In this document: one piece after another, positions 40,901 through 51,028 of the stretch
How the letters are laid out: each line of letters opens with the position of its first letter
How positions within the stretch are numbered: the stretch's first letter is position 1
DNA from: Asterella californica
Lineage: Eukaryota > Streptophyta > Marchantiopsida > Marchantiales > Aytoniaceae
DNA length: 64,000 bases
Direction: 5' to 3'
Assembly (NCBI GenBank): GCA_036924285.1
Contig: JAYKYS010000015.1
Coordinates: forward strand, 5,518,001 to 5,582,000
Made by a program: the position numbers and the translations under genes
The notes under the pieces: model-generated
Seen by the model: the letters and a program-made list of their open reading frames with translations, nothing else
The model's database searches: none
What the model was told of the DNA's origin: nothing

Positions 40901-43257
40901 TCCATCTTTCGTCTTCTGGAGTCTTCGGAAGACTCCCAGGCGTTGCAGAAGCAGTCTTCTGCAGGAAGACGAAACCTCTTCTGAACCAATATCCTCGGTT
41001 CTCGAACTCTGGCCTGTGAAAAGCCCTGCGCCACCAATCTTCAGTCCAGGAAGACGGTCTTCCTCGAGCTACTCCTGCTTTCGCAGGTACACGGATACGG
41101 GGTGGCAACGCTGCCCATACCTCCTCCAGAAGTCCCTGGTCTGCGGGGTTCCAATCCCACAGGAAGAAGTCGAGACCCAACTCCTTGAGGAAAGGAGTGG
41201 CCTCGGCCAATTCTGCCGCTGGTAACACCAAGCCTCGCGGATGCATCGACATACTTGAAAGATCTGTTGCACTAAACCACAAGCACCTACTATGAGCTGA
41301 AGGCTCAGTTCTTCCCGAGTGCCCACAGTCTAGCTTCTACTTCTCAGAAGACGAAACTAGTCTTCCAGAAGACAGATACTCCGTCTTCCGGAATTCTAAC
41401 AGTACTTCCTAAATAGCTCTCGTCTTCCGAGCTATATCTAAACAATTCTATCTAAGCAAGGCCTCGCATGGATTACCAAGAAGACAACCCACCTTGCATT
41501 ACATCCTACTTCCTATCAGAAGATACAAGATTCGCGAAAACATCAAGTGCATAACAGGTTCGGAAGATGGTTGCGGTCTCCTGCGGTGACAGTGGCCTCT
41601 GGGAAGACACTCGGGACAGCTTCCGATTCAATGTCTTTGTTGGAAGACCTCCCGAAGTCAGACTTTCCTTCACTGGTCTCACCTGTCTTCGTCTTCCTAC
41701 ACGCAATCTATCCTCACAACAGACTCAAGACAATTGCACTATGTTCTTCTGACTTCTTATCTCTCATACGCACTCAAAAGAAGCTTGCTGCTCGGTGGGA
41801 AGACATGACCCTTGACCATTCTCTCCAGATTCTGTCAGCAAGTCTTCTCACGACTCTTTTCTAAGTTCGGGAAGAAGAAGGGATGGCTGCTATAGGTCGG
41901 ACAGAAGAGATCCGAAATGGACCCTCTCGTCTTCTCGCTCATTTTGCCAGCCTTCCAGTCTTCTAGTCTCTCTAGGAAGATGTGGAGTTGAGAAGCTTGG
42001 AAGACCGAGAGGCACAGGCCTAATTACCGACTTCCAACTTCTCAAAATAACAAAACAACTCACCACACCACTCAAGATTCGTACCAAGTCTCTCTAAACA
42101 CAAAAGCAAAGCAAATCCACTCTTGATACGAATTGTGTTCAGTCGACTTCCGAAGACAGTCAAGTTTAAGAAGCGTCTTCCGAAGATGTTCCCATCTTCC
42201 GAATCGTCTTCTGTTCCAGGTTTCGGGGGTAGAGAGGTAGTAGGGTAGGGAAATTGGTAGCTGGGATCGTCAATTTGGGAACGGGGTGTAGGGAAGCTCG
42301 AATTGAACTTAGGAAGGAGTAGGAAGATGTCTGACAGAAATTGGGCAGCGCTTCCGCGCCCAATGTCTCAATAGAAAGAATGGGGGGTGGGGGTAATCGA
42401 TCAGGCTGCCTGCACACAACCAAGGAAGCGCGGGGAATGCCAGACAAAGGCGAGAAGAAGTGGGAAGGGGAAAGAACGTGGGGAAGAACCTCTACAGTCT
42501 TCTTCTGCACCCCGAGTTGCCTTCGACCTCCGCGCGCTTCTCGGCTCTGGTCTTAGCTCCAATGCGACTCCTCACGACTGCGCCTGCTGTCAATTTCTGG
42601 TCACGCCTCGATTCCACCTTCGATTTCTACTCGCTACTCTCCAATGTCAGCTTCCCGGGAGCTCACAGGAACGCCTTCGCTCTCTGTCTTCCGTGCTCCA
42701 GCAATTCGGTCTCGCCCTTCGCCTAGCTGCCAACTGGTACTCTCCTACCTCGATGTCCTCACTCGATTCCTCTCTCGAAGCTCACTTGCGAAGCTCACTC
42801 AAAATCGATCTTCTCAAGCGCGCTGTGCTGCGAGAAGTTGGAATGTGCCTAATGTGCTTCCTGCGCATCTTCTCCGCAGATTAGGGGTTTTCGACCTTAG
42901 GTGTCTTCCCCGACCTACCTATCTATTTGGTGCGACCCTAGTAGGTACACCTACTGTTTTACCCGAAGACTCGTGGTTAGGCCTTCGTGGTCGCTGTCTT
43001 CCGGAAGATGGTTGTCTTCTGCCGTCTTCTCATCTTCCGCCGTCTTCCCGTCTTCCGAAGATAGTACCGAGAAGACGCTCTTCCGAAGATGGTCGTCTTC
43101 CGAAGAAGTCAACTTATTATTACAAACCGTCCTTAAGATCATCTTCTTGTTAAGGGAGACGTAACCTTAAGTAACAACGCTTCTTCAGTTATACAAACGA
43201 GTTATTAATCTCAAAAATTTTAAAAATTCGTGCATCCTGTAATTTGTGGGCACCACA
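37943..43257 (-). mobile_element. unclassified mobile element C (5.3 kb), youngest copy
   Basis: On the minus strand it starts TGTGGTGCCC and ends CATCACTACA. It is flanked by an exact 5-bp duplication, ATTGC, at 37,938-37,942 and 43,258-43,262. The empty site is intact in the RT1 5' LTR near 30,500. It is an independent insertion of the family that gave element B and has the same ends and target length. Clusters of GTCTTC and GAAGAC lie near both ends (for example 42,965-43,110). Compared with B it lacks about 0.65 kb within the frame. Confidence 0.9.
39573..41282 (-). CDS. coiled-coil protein of element C, 569 codons, uninterrupted
   Basis: This is the only intact long frame of the family here. 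An ATG lies at 41,282, and MSMHPRGLVLP, the shared start with element B, begins nine codons later. Domains in order are a globular N-part (DFFLWDWNPADQGLLEEV, WTEDWWRRAFHRPE), a basic linker (MRSLPPRKMRRVASSR), a long Glu/Lys/Ala-rich coiled coil (about residues 190-400), and an acidic C-tail. The second globular domain of element B (WGSFFHIY...MGDFTEGQL) is absent, removed in frame. I see no catalytic motif. It may be a capsid-like or DNA-binding accessory protein; function is unknown. Confidence 0.65.
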   Translation of the reverse strand: MWFSATDLSSMSMHPRGLVLPAAELAEATPFLKELGLDFFLWDWNPADQGLLEEVWAALPPRIRVPAKAGVARGRPSSWTEDWWRRAFHRPEFENRGYWFRRGFVFLQKTASATPGSLPKTPEDERWMGAPAAMRGSAKKRAAPAMRSLPPRKMRRVASSRAQKMKVIVVEEASLPLEDKVDTAERVVEMNLSSAGRRLEEFSAYFQKEIQPAMELLEKRERTQERPLQPGFGLRTLLRQEEGQQKTESLEASLRTTEKLAARYKAEAAASAKELVQLRKSNQELQARVQQRDQEVLRMREKITTLAEEQTTWKTQREAADARAAVEKTQREAAKARAQKMLAQSVEALRKKFNYTAGRKLLILARGWDSESKAGLLECRDSMFRYLDRHIEGVKTLYGLPSLRTPATASSQAPAPSTGSGMEKEEFDLAVHLVVTALEDEKTPEDAPEDKKSSGRQEDEPSSQVFRVEEATSPDPNEVSTVLSPAPVAQKTEEAPVDSASQKTLLSSEAEAEAEEDVAAATAGPARDDEEEVTSVTSEVTAGLSSLSEAALGAPIGADQVEIVSVQSE

Positions 43258-44367
43258 ATTGCAGAGAGATTTTTTTCTATATTGTGTAAAGGAAGCTGCC
43301 CTGCAGCTTAACAAGCTAGGCAGGAGCTAAGCTGGAGCTATGCTTGACAAGCTGCCCCCTAGCTTGGGTTGGAATATCACCCCTAAAGGAGTCGAAAGAC
43401 ACCAGAATGCAAAGCTCGACGAGGAGAGCGACCTCATGCTTCTAGTTTTGACAGAAAGTGTTTTAAGCAATAGTTAGTACGAGTTTTAGGCCGTGAAATA
43501 TGTGAAAGAGAGAAATCCGTCGATTCTGATTCGTGACTCGAACTCAGAATCGGATAGCGTGAGCATGTGGTGCTCACAAATACTATAGTTTTGACTCCTT
43601 GTTCATTAAAAACGGAGTTGTATAGAGAAGTTAGTGTAGGAAAGGCTAGTAAAGATTTTACATAAAAATTTCTTCAGGTAAACATATGTACAAAAGTTTT
43701 TACCTTCTTGAACGGAACCAAAGGCCATCCCAGTGATAGGGCGCCTGCCTAGGAGGGAAGTGGTCTCAGGATCAATCCCCCCGGCCTCTGGCTCCTATTC
43801 CGGCATGTTGGCCTCCTGGAAGAGAGATCATCGTAGGGAGATGGGCAGGAGTTTTAAGCTTGGACGTTGTCTAATAAACGGTTCGGAGGAGAAATTGATG
43901 GGCAGGAGGCAGTTTTATTGAGAGAGATCGTTTGAAAATCTACAGAGGACTTTCGGTCGACGCTGGATCAATTTTCTGAGAGTTTCAGTTGGGGCAAAGA
44001 GAGAAATAAGATTCAGGGGTCCGAATTTCACTATTAGGTTCAGATTGAGACGTACTTGGTAGACTTTTGGTTGAGAACTGATTGACGGGAGAGAAAGACA
44101 CGCAAGAGAGGAAGAAGAGAGAGATTTTCTTTACAGTTGAAGAGATTGATGATGCAGCGACACTGAAATAAAGTTATTTGGATCGTGAGAGACCTATCTG
44201 TGTACTTGAGTGTGTATTTGAGTGTTTGTTTTGTAATTGGTGAGCACAAGGAGCAGTGTTTTGAGATCTCATCGTCAGCAGCAACCTATTTTCCTTTCTG
44301 GTCGTTTTTCTCTGATCGGTCACAGTCAGGAGGTCCGCCCTCCCCAAGAAAGACTCTCAACTCGACA

Positions 44368-46809
44368 ACGTCCTGATCTCCAAGGTACCTCGTCTTCTGC
44401 GCTTTCCCCTTGGGGAAGAGATGCAGAAACAGCTTCGCCAGAAGTCGCTTCTTCGGCTCCCGGTAAGATTCGATCTTCCATCCGTTTCTTCCCTGTCTGT
44501 CCTCCAGGAAGAGACAAGTTGTGCTTCCAGGCACATGTCACTCACTCACGATCCTGGGCAAGATCTTCTTCTCGAGCCAATACCCTCGGTCCTTGGATTC
44601 TGGTCTGTGGAAGGTCCTGCGCCACCAATCTTCAGTCCAGGAAGATGGTCTTCCTCGAGCTACTCCTGTCTTCGCAGGTACACGGTTACGAGGCGGTAAT
44701 GCTGCCCAAACCTCCTCCAGAAGTCCCTGGTCGACGAGGTTCCAATCCCACAGGAAGAAGTCGAGACCCAACTCCTTGAGGAAGGGTGTGGTCTCGGCCA
44801 ACTCTACTGCGGGTAGCACCAACCCTCGAGGATGCATCGACATACTGGAAGATCTGTTGCACTAAGCCACACGCACTTACTGTGAGTCAAAGGCTCAGTC
44901 CTTCCCAAGTGCCCACAGTCTAGCTTCTATTTCTCAGAAGACGAAACTAGTCTTCCAGAAGACAGCTACTCCGTCTTCCGGGATTCTAACAGTGCTTCCT
45001 AAATAGCTCTTGTCTTCTGAGCTATGTCTAAACAATCCTAACTAAGCAAGGCCTCGCATGGATTCCTAAGAAGACAACCCATCTTGCATTACATCCTACT
45101 TCCTATCAGAAGATACAAGATTCACAGAACGTAGAGTGCATAACAGGTTCAGAAGATGGTTGCGGGATTCTGCGGTGACAGTGGTCTCTGAGAAGACTCC
45201 CAAGACAGCTTCCGATTCAATGTCGTTCTCGGAAGACCTCCTGAAGTCAGGCTTCCCTTCACTGGTCTCACCTGTCTTCTTCTTCTTACGCGTAATCTAT
45301 CCTCACAACAGACTCAAGACAATTGCACTCTGTTCTTCTGACTTCTCACCTCTCATACACACTCAGAAGAAGCTTGCTGCATGATGAGAAGACATGATCC
45401 TCGACCATTCTCTCCAGATTTTGCCAGCAAGACTTCTCACGACTTTCTCCTAAGTTCGGGAAGAAGAAGGAATGGGCTACTATGGGTCGGACAGAAGAGA
45501 CCCGAAATGGACCCTCATGTCTTCTCGTGCATTTTGCCAGCCTTTCCAGTCTTCTAGTCTCTCTAGGAAGATGTGGATTTGAGAAGCTTGGAAGACCGGG
45601 AGGCACAGACCTAGTTCCCGACTTCCACCTTCTTGAAATAACAAAACAACTCACCAAGCCACTCGGAATTCGTACCAAGTCTCTCTTAACACAAAACCAA
45701 AGCAAATCCACTCTTGATACGAATTGTGTACAGTCGACTTCTGAAGATCGTCAGGCTTTCGAAGCGTCTTCCGAAGACAATCTTCCGAAGATGCTCTAAT
45801 CTTCCGAAGCGTCTTCTGTTCAAGGTTTCGGGAGTAGAGGAGTAGTAGGGTAGGGAAACTGATAGCTGGGATCGTCAATTTGAGGGCTAGGGGTAGGGAA
45901 GCTCGAATTGAACTTGGGAAGAAGCAAGTGGATGTCTGATGGAAATTGGGCAGCGCTTCCGCACCCAATGTCACAATAGGAAAATAAGGATGGGGGATTG
46001 ATCGATCAGGCTGCCTGCAAACAACCGGAAAAGTGTAGGGGATGTCAAACAAAGACGAGAAGTAGTGGAGAAGGGAAGAGAACATGGGAAGAACCTCTAC
46101 TGTCTTCTGTCGACTTCCCGAGCTGTCTTCGATCTTCCACGCGCTTCTGGCTCTGGTTCCAGCTCCAATGCGACCCCACAAGGTTGCTTCCGTTGTCAGC
46201 TTCTGGCTATGCCTCAATTCCACCTTCGATTCCACTCAGCCACCCTCCAATGTCAGCTTCCGAGAGCTCACAGAAAACGCCTTCAGTTCACTACGCTTCC
46301 TACGCTCAGTAGTTCGATTTCGTCTTCCTTCTAACTTTGAATCGATCTTGTCCTCACTCGTTTTCACTCGCTGCTTTCCTCACTCAAATCAACTTGCTGC
46401 CTGAATCGATCTTCTCAGTCTCTAATCTCTTGATGCGAGAAGCAGGTAGGTTTCTGTACTAATGCGCTTCCTGCGCTGTCTTCCCTGCAGTTTAGGGATT
46501 TCGACACTCCTGACCTACCTAACCTGTTCAGTGCACTCCTTACGTGGTTAAGCTTCCGCGGTTGCCGTCTTCCGGAAGATGCGTGTCTTCCGCCGTCTTC
46601 CGTCTTCCGAAGACATCACCGAGAAGACGCTTCCCGGAAGACGGTCGTCTTCCGAAGAAGTCAACTTATTATTACAAACAGCTCATAAGATCATCTTCCT
46701 TCTAAGGAAGCAGTAATCTTAAATAACAACGCTTCTTCAGTTATACAAACAAGTTATTAATCTCAAAAATTTCAAAAATTCGTGAATCCTGTAATTTGTG
46801 GGCACCACA
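44368..46809 (-). mobile_element. element B, right-arm copy, 5' portion
   Basis: This is the mirror of the left-arm leader and the start of its frame. The terminus CACCACA ends at 46,809 and is followed by AACCT. The frame at 44,538-44,843 carries MSMHPRGLVLPAVELAE and runs past the Trp that is a stop in the left copy. It then stops at its own TGA (44,538-44,540) where the left copy keeps Trp. Confidence 0.85.
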
Positions 46810-48282
46810 AACCTGCTGGAAGTGGTGTCCTGTCAAAGAGGACTGTAGTCTGCAAGATCCATCGGTAGCTAAGGTATCGAATCGAGGGTGTGTCTCACGT
46901 GTCTCAAGAGTCAAACTATCTCTTATCTCACGGAGACACAACTATAGTAAGTAAGAACTATCCTCCAGCTCTGTCACATAGCTCTCCAAAATAAGTCTAT
47001 CTCGCACGAGAAAACGACAATAGAACCAAGGTGCTGAGAGGGCCCAACTACACAAAAAGACTGCCGAAGTAGTCTCCTCCGTGGATAATAAGCCCACCTT
47101 GCCACATGATATTGACAAAGATGTTTGCCTACGTGCGAGAGGTCCTGCCACACAATCAAAGATCTCCGGTCCTACGATGTCGCCAAACACCCCATGATCC
47201 TCCTATCAAACTCTCTAAGGTGCGAGATGAAGATAGGAGATGGAGGTACTATGCGGAGTAAGTAATTAAGACGATGTGCAATGGAAGAGAAAAAGATACC
47301 AAAGACAACATGTGGATCCTCTAACATAGGGAGATCCTCTATATGCAAAACATCCTCCGCAAAGACAACATCTAAGAACTGAGAGACAAAGTCCTATGTA
47401 CCATCGGTATTCCGAGGATGCGTAAACCATCTCTAGTTGTAACAAATCCCTCCGGGAGCTGATATACCTATGGGAGACCAAGCCTTGCACTTTGACACCT
47501 TCACTCTCAACCCTACCAAGGTCAGTTGAGAGACGAGGTGATCAAAGACAACACCAACTTGATCCGCCGGACTTATGATGTGTGTATCATCAAGTAGAGA
47601 TGGAAAAACACAACCTGGAGCAACCAAGGTGGTGGCCAGGAGAGCTCTATAGTGAGCTAAGACAAAGAGGGTCCACCCAAAGAGTCTCTCAAACGAGTAC
47701 CTGCAGCGGAGCTGATGACTGTAACTCCTTCTATCGCATGACCGTCCTGATAATAAAGAGAGGAGGAAGAATCATAGAACGATCACACAAAGAGAACGAG
47801 ATCTGACAGAGATCCATCGTCATCCATGAGCTCCCTAAAGATGAAAGCGCGAGAAACGCTATTAAAAGTGTTTTCCACGTCCAATTGTAGGATAACTCAA
47901 ACGGGATGGATGTCCAAGAGAGCCCTAATGCCGAAAGATACACACTCACAACCTCCAGACGTTGCAACTCCAAACTGATGTGGACAAAGGTGATTCTTAA
48001 AAGTACCTCGAAGCTGAAAGACAATGATACGACTGATAAGTCATAAGAGAATCTCACCGATGGCTATCAGTCGAATCCTTCCACCATCCTTCGTCATGAC
48101 CAAAAGTCTAGCTACCCCTAGTACCTGAGCTATAGATTGAGGAGTATGTCTCTGATCTACTGCTGTCGCTACTTGAAAAAGCTCCGTGAAACCACTAGAG
48201 GGATCATCTGTCTGAAAATAATCCCGTAGGTGCTCGTAGACCATCCCAGACAGACCTCTAGAAGATAGACGTGGAGCTGTAC
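46810..48282 (-). pseudogene. R2-like LINE, RT region in the right arm
   Basis: This is the reverse-complement copy of about 14,707-16,174. The frame at 48,041-48,304 reads LRDYFQTDDPSSGFTELFQV and MTKDGGRIRLI with Gln where the left copy has a stop. The ADD box is near 47,581-47,600. RT2 interrupts the frame at 48,283. Confidence 0.75.
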
Positions 48283-49184
48283 TGTAACGACCTATGTTAC
48301 ACATAGGAAGTTTGTCTATTAGTAAGGTGTTTAGTTATAACTAAGTGTTGAGAATGTTTATTGGCTGCCAAAGTACTTTAAGGATGTATCAAGTTAGTCA
48401 TGACTAGCTAAAAGTTAGTTATGGTTAAACTTAGCTGTACTTTTGGCAGAATTCAGATATTTGCTAAAGAGTGAGCACTACTATCTTGTCATCTTGTCTA
48501 AAAGGTAGAAAGGAGGTGGAAAGTATCCCTTATCTCCTTTTTGACTTGATATTAGTGGTTGGATTAAAGTTGTGGACTTTGTGGGCATTAAAAACAAGAA
48601 GAGATTCCACATGTTTCCTTTTTAGTGGGTCCTAGTGTAGAGGGGGGTGGAAATTCGAGATTCCTTGAGAATATTTCAAAATCCTTCTAGAAGTTGTTGA
48701 CTTTGAAGGAATAAGCCCATGTGAAAAGGTAAAAAGCCCATGTGATCAATGCTTTTACCTTAAGTAATATCTTAGTAAAACCCGGTAAAAGTAGTTATGG
48801 CTGAGTTACCGGAGGTACCAAAGTAAAAACCTAGAATGTATAAATAGAGGAGTAGAGAAGAGCTCCTCATCCTTGTTTTCACATTGTCGTAATGACAACT
48901 TGAGTAATATAGAGAGTGTGGGATATTTTTAGCATGTGAGAACTTGAGAGACGTCGTTAGAATGGAGGATTTTAGTTGATGTGTTTAAGGAGATTTTTAG
49001 TTGATAAGTTTGTGGGTGTATGAATGAGTGAACTCAGCATTTTCCCTTCAAGTTCATGGTGTGCTTCCATCAAAGCCATCAGAGGTGACCCCTGAGTGAG
49101 AGACAGGTCCGACATGTTGCAGATTCGTCGATGACGATGAGAGATCGGGGGGTAGTTGATCGATAGGACCGCGGAGGGTTTACA
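48283..49184 (+). repeat. RT2 5' LTR
   Basis: It begins with the short palindrome TGTAACGACCTATGTTACA. A TATAAATA box lies at 48,839-48,846, followed within about 20 bp by a GAGGAG...CTCCTC hairpin. It is presumably the element's promoter. Confidence 0.9.
48839..48846 (+). promoter_or_regulatory. TATA box in the RT2 LTR
   Basis: TATAAATA matches the plant TATA consensus and is unchanged in the 3' LTR at 56,490-56,497. Transcription would start about 30 bp downstream, near 48,870. Confidence 0.6.
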
Positions 49185-49188
49185 TTTT

Positions 49189-49206
49189 TGGTTCCGTTGC
49201 CGGGAC
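49189..49206 (+). other. RT2 primer-binding site
   Basis: TGGTTCCGTTGCCGGGAC lies five bases after the LTR. It closely resembles the Asp-tRNA-type primer site common in plant gypsy elements (TGGCGCCGTTGCCGGGG). Confidence 0.65.
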
Positions 49207-49882
49207 CTCACTTGAAGGGATCGTTGAACGATGTTTAGAGTTCAATTCTATATTCGACAAAAGGAGATTATGAGAGAGCACATGGAGAGAACGTTGGGAG
49301 GAGAGAGAGCTAACGCGATGTTAGCAACGTTAGAACCTTTCGTGTATCCCGTAGTGATATATGACGCGTTCGAAGTCATTCTTTACATCTTGTTCACTTA
49401 GAAAGAGTTTGAGGAGAGTTGAAAGAGGGTGCAACAAGAGTTGTAGAGAAAGGAGGAGAGAAAGGTTATTAGAGGAGATAAATTTGTGAGTTTAGAAATT
49501 CTGCTCTCTGGAAAATTTGTACAGTCGCTGTCAACTTTTGTATGAATTTTATTTTCCTGAGAAACTTTCCAGTGTTTTAGATTGGCTGATAAGCTATCCA
49601 GGACAAAAGAAATCATGAGAAGATGAGGTCTGAAGAGAGAGAAAGAATTTTTCAAAGTGGAGGGGGTTGACAACCATGAGGGAAGTGAAAATATACAAAT
49701 TTCAGTTCTCTGAAAATTTGTACAGTCATCACCATCTCTTCTGATTAGGGAAGTTTCTGTTGAAACTTTATGATTTAGTAGCTTGGAGGTTGAGCTACTG
49801 AAGACCACAAAAATCTTGGAGAGATCTCTTACCAACTAAGAGATATACGTTTCGACATACAAGGAGGTCTTGAAGATACTTC

Positions 49883-50200
49883 ATGAGGAATCCAGTTCGA
49901 ATGACGAGGTGGAAGAAGAGACGTTTAGGAGTTCGAACAGAGACGGAGAAGCCCAAGTTAAGTATAGATGAGTTACGAACCCGCATCTATAGCACTTGGG
50001 GTGCCCTCTTTACCCTATACGAAGAAGCTTCCGCGACCATTGGCACAGATTTGAAGAAAGCCGAGTTTAAAGCATCATTCACTGTGGAGGCCACGAATGC
50101 TCCTGGTGAAGTAGAGTTGGATCCTTACAAGAGTGAGTTCAAGATGTCTGTTGTGATTAGTACAAACGATGGTGAGGAGGATCATATCTTCGATAGTTAA
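49883..50200 (+). CDS. RT2 upstream ORF a (105 codons), unrecognised
   Basis: It is a short frame before gag with IDELRTRIYSTWGALFTLY and an acidic C-terminus (TNDGEEDHIFDS). No family is recognised. Extra frames upstream of gag are known in some large plant gypsy elements. It could also be chance or decay. Confidence 0.35.
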   Translation: MRNPVRMTRWKKRRLGVRTETEKPKLSIDELRTRIYSTWGALFTLYEEASATIGTDLKKAEFKASFTVEATNAPGEVELDPYKSEFKMSVVISTNDGEEDHIFDS

Positions 50201-50323
50201 TTTTAGATTAGATTTTATTTCGTGTATAGCATGTATAATACACGATTTCCAATATAAAGCTCGGAAGAGTTAAGAAAGTGAGGTAGAATTATTTTCCTCT
50301 ATGATATTTTGTCCACTTAATGG

Positions 50324-50815
50324 TTGAGAAGGTGCAACATGAGTGGAAATTCAAAAGATTGGAAAGTTAGACTTAGAAACATTCCTCAAGGTTTAGATGT
50401 CATAGTAAGTGTCGGAGAAAGTTCGAGAGAGATTATCGTCGAGTTTGAAAACCCTAGTACTAAACCTCAAGTAGAATCTCCGAGGAGAAGAGTAGAAACC
50501 GACTTGTGGTGTTATTTCTGTAGAGGGTTGGGACACAAAGTAGTGAATTATCCAACTAGAATCAGAACCGAGAGAGCTAAAGGGAAGCGGGAGTTTACTG
50601 ATTTAAGTCTTCGAGTGGGTCCATCGTCACCAACACCAATTCATCTTCTAGGCGAAGATCCTTGTCCAAGTTGTGGAGTGGGTGATCTATCCAAAGGACA
50701 CAAGTGCGTCGATGTGGCCGCCCTACTTACGTCAGTAGTCGAGAAGTTGGACGAGACTCAAAGAGCTGAGACGGAGAAGTTGTCGACTTCAAAAGAGGAC
50801 TCAGCTGAGTTGTGA
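50324..50815 (+). CDS. RT2 upstream ORF b (163 codons) with two zinc-type clusters
   Basis: CYFCRGLGHKVVNYPTR resembles a zinc knuckle whose last Cys is Tyr or Pro. CPSCGVGDLSKGHKC is a second Cys/His cluster. It is separate from the gag knuckle at about 51,920. It may be an RNA-binding accessory protein; the identity is unknown. Confidence 0.45.
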   Translation: MRRCNMSGNSKDWKVRLRNIPQGLDVIVSVGESSREIIVEFENPSTKPQVESPRRRVETDLWCYFCRGLGHKVVNYPTRIRTERAKGKREFTDLSLRVGPSSPTPIHLLGEDPCPSCGVGDLSKGHKCVDVAALLTSVVEKLDETQRAETEKLSTSKEDSAEL

Positions 50816-51028
50816 TGGAGATCGTCATTCGGATGGTGGAGAAGGCGGTGATGCGACTCAGGCTCATGATTACCTTGGGAGAAGAGATGGCACAAGAGGT
50901 GTTGTTACAACCATTTCCTTTCATTTTACCTATGGTAGATTATTCGCGAATGGAATTGGTGATGTTCGTACTCTTTTAGCGAGTAGTTATTGCACAAAAA
51001 TTAGAAGGGTAGAAAGAATAGTTACAAG

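Larger units (their letters stand above)
30463..44367 (+). mobile_element. gypsy LTR retrotransposon RT1, itself interrupted by element C
   Basis: The LTRs start TGTCGTATTG and end CTCAACTC(A/G)ACA. The element order is LTR, primer site, gag, protease, RT, RNase H, integrase, LTR, which is Ty3/gypsy order. The flanks are ATGT (30,459-30,462) and ACGT (44,368-44,371), a 4-bp target duplication with one change. The empty site is read from the left arm near 18,606-18,615. Without element C (37,943-43,257) it is about 8.6 kb. The two LTRs differ at roughly 2% of positions by eye. All long frames are interrupted. Confidence 0.9.
37903..44367 (+). repeat. RT1 3' LTR, split by element C
   Basis: The first 40 bp are at 37,903-37,942 and the rest at 43,258-44,367. 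The halves meet at the duplicated ATTGC. Joined length is 1,145 bp after removing the target duplication, against 1,144 for the 5' LTR. Confidence 0.9.
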
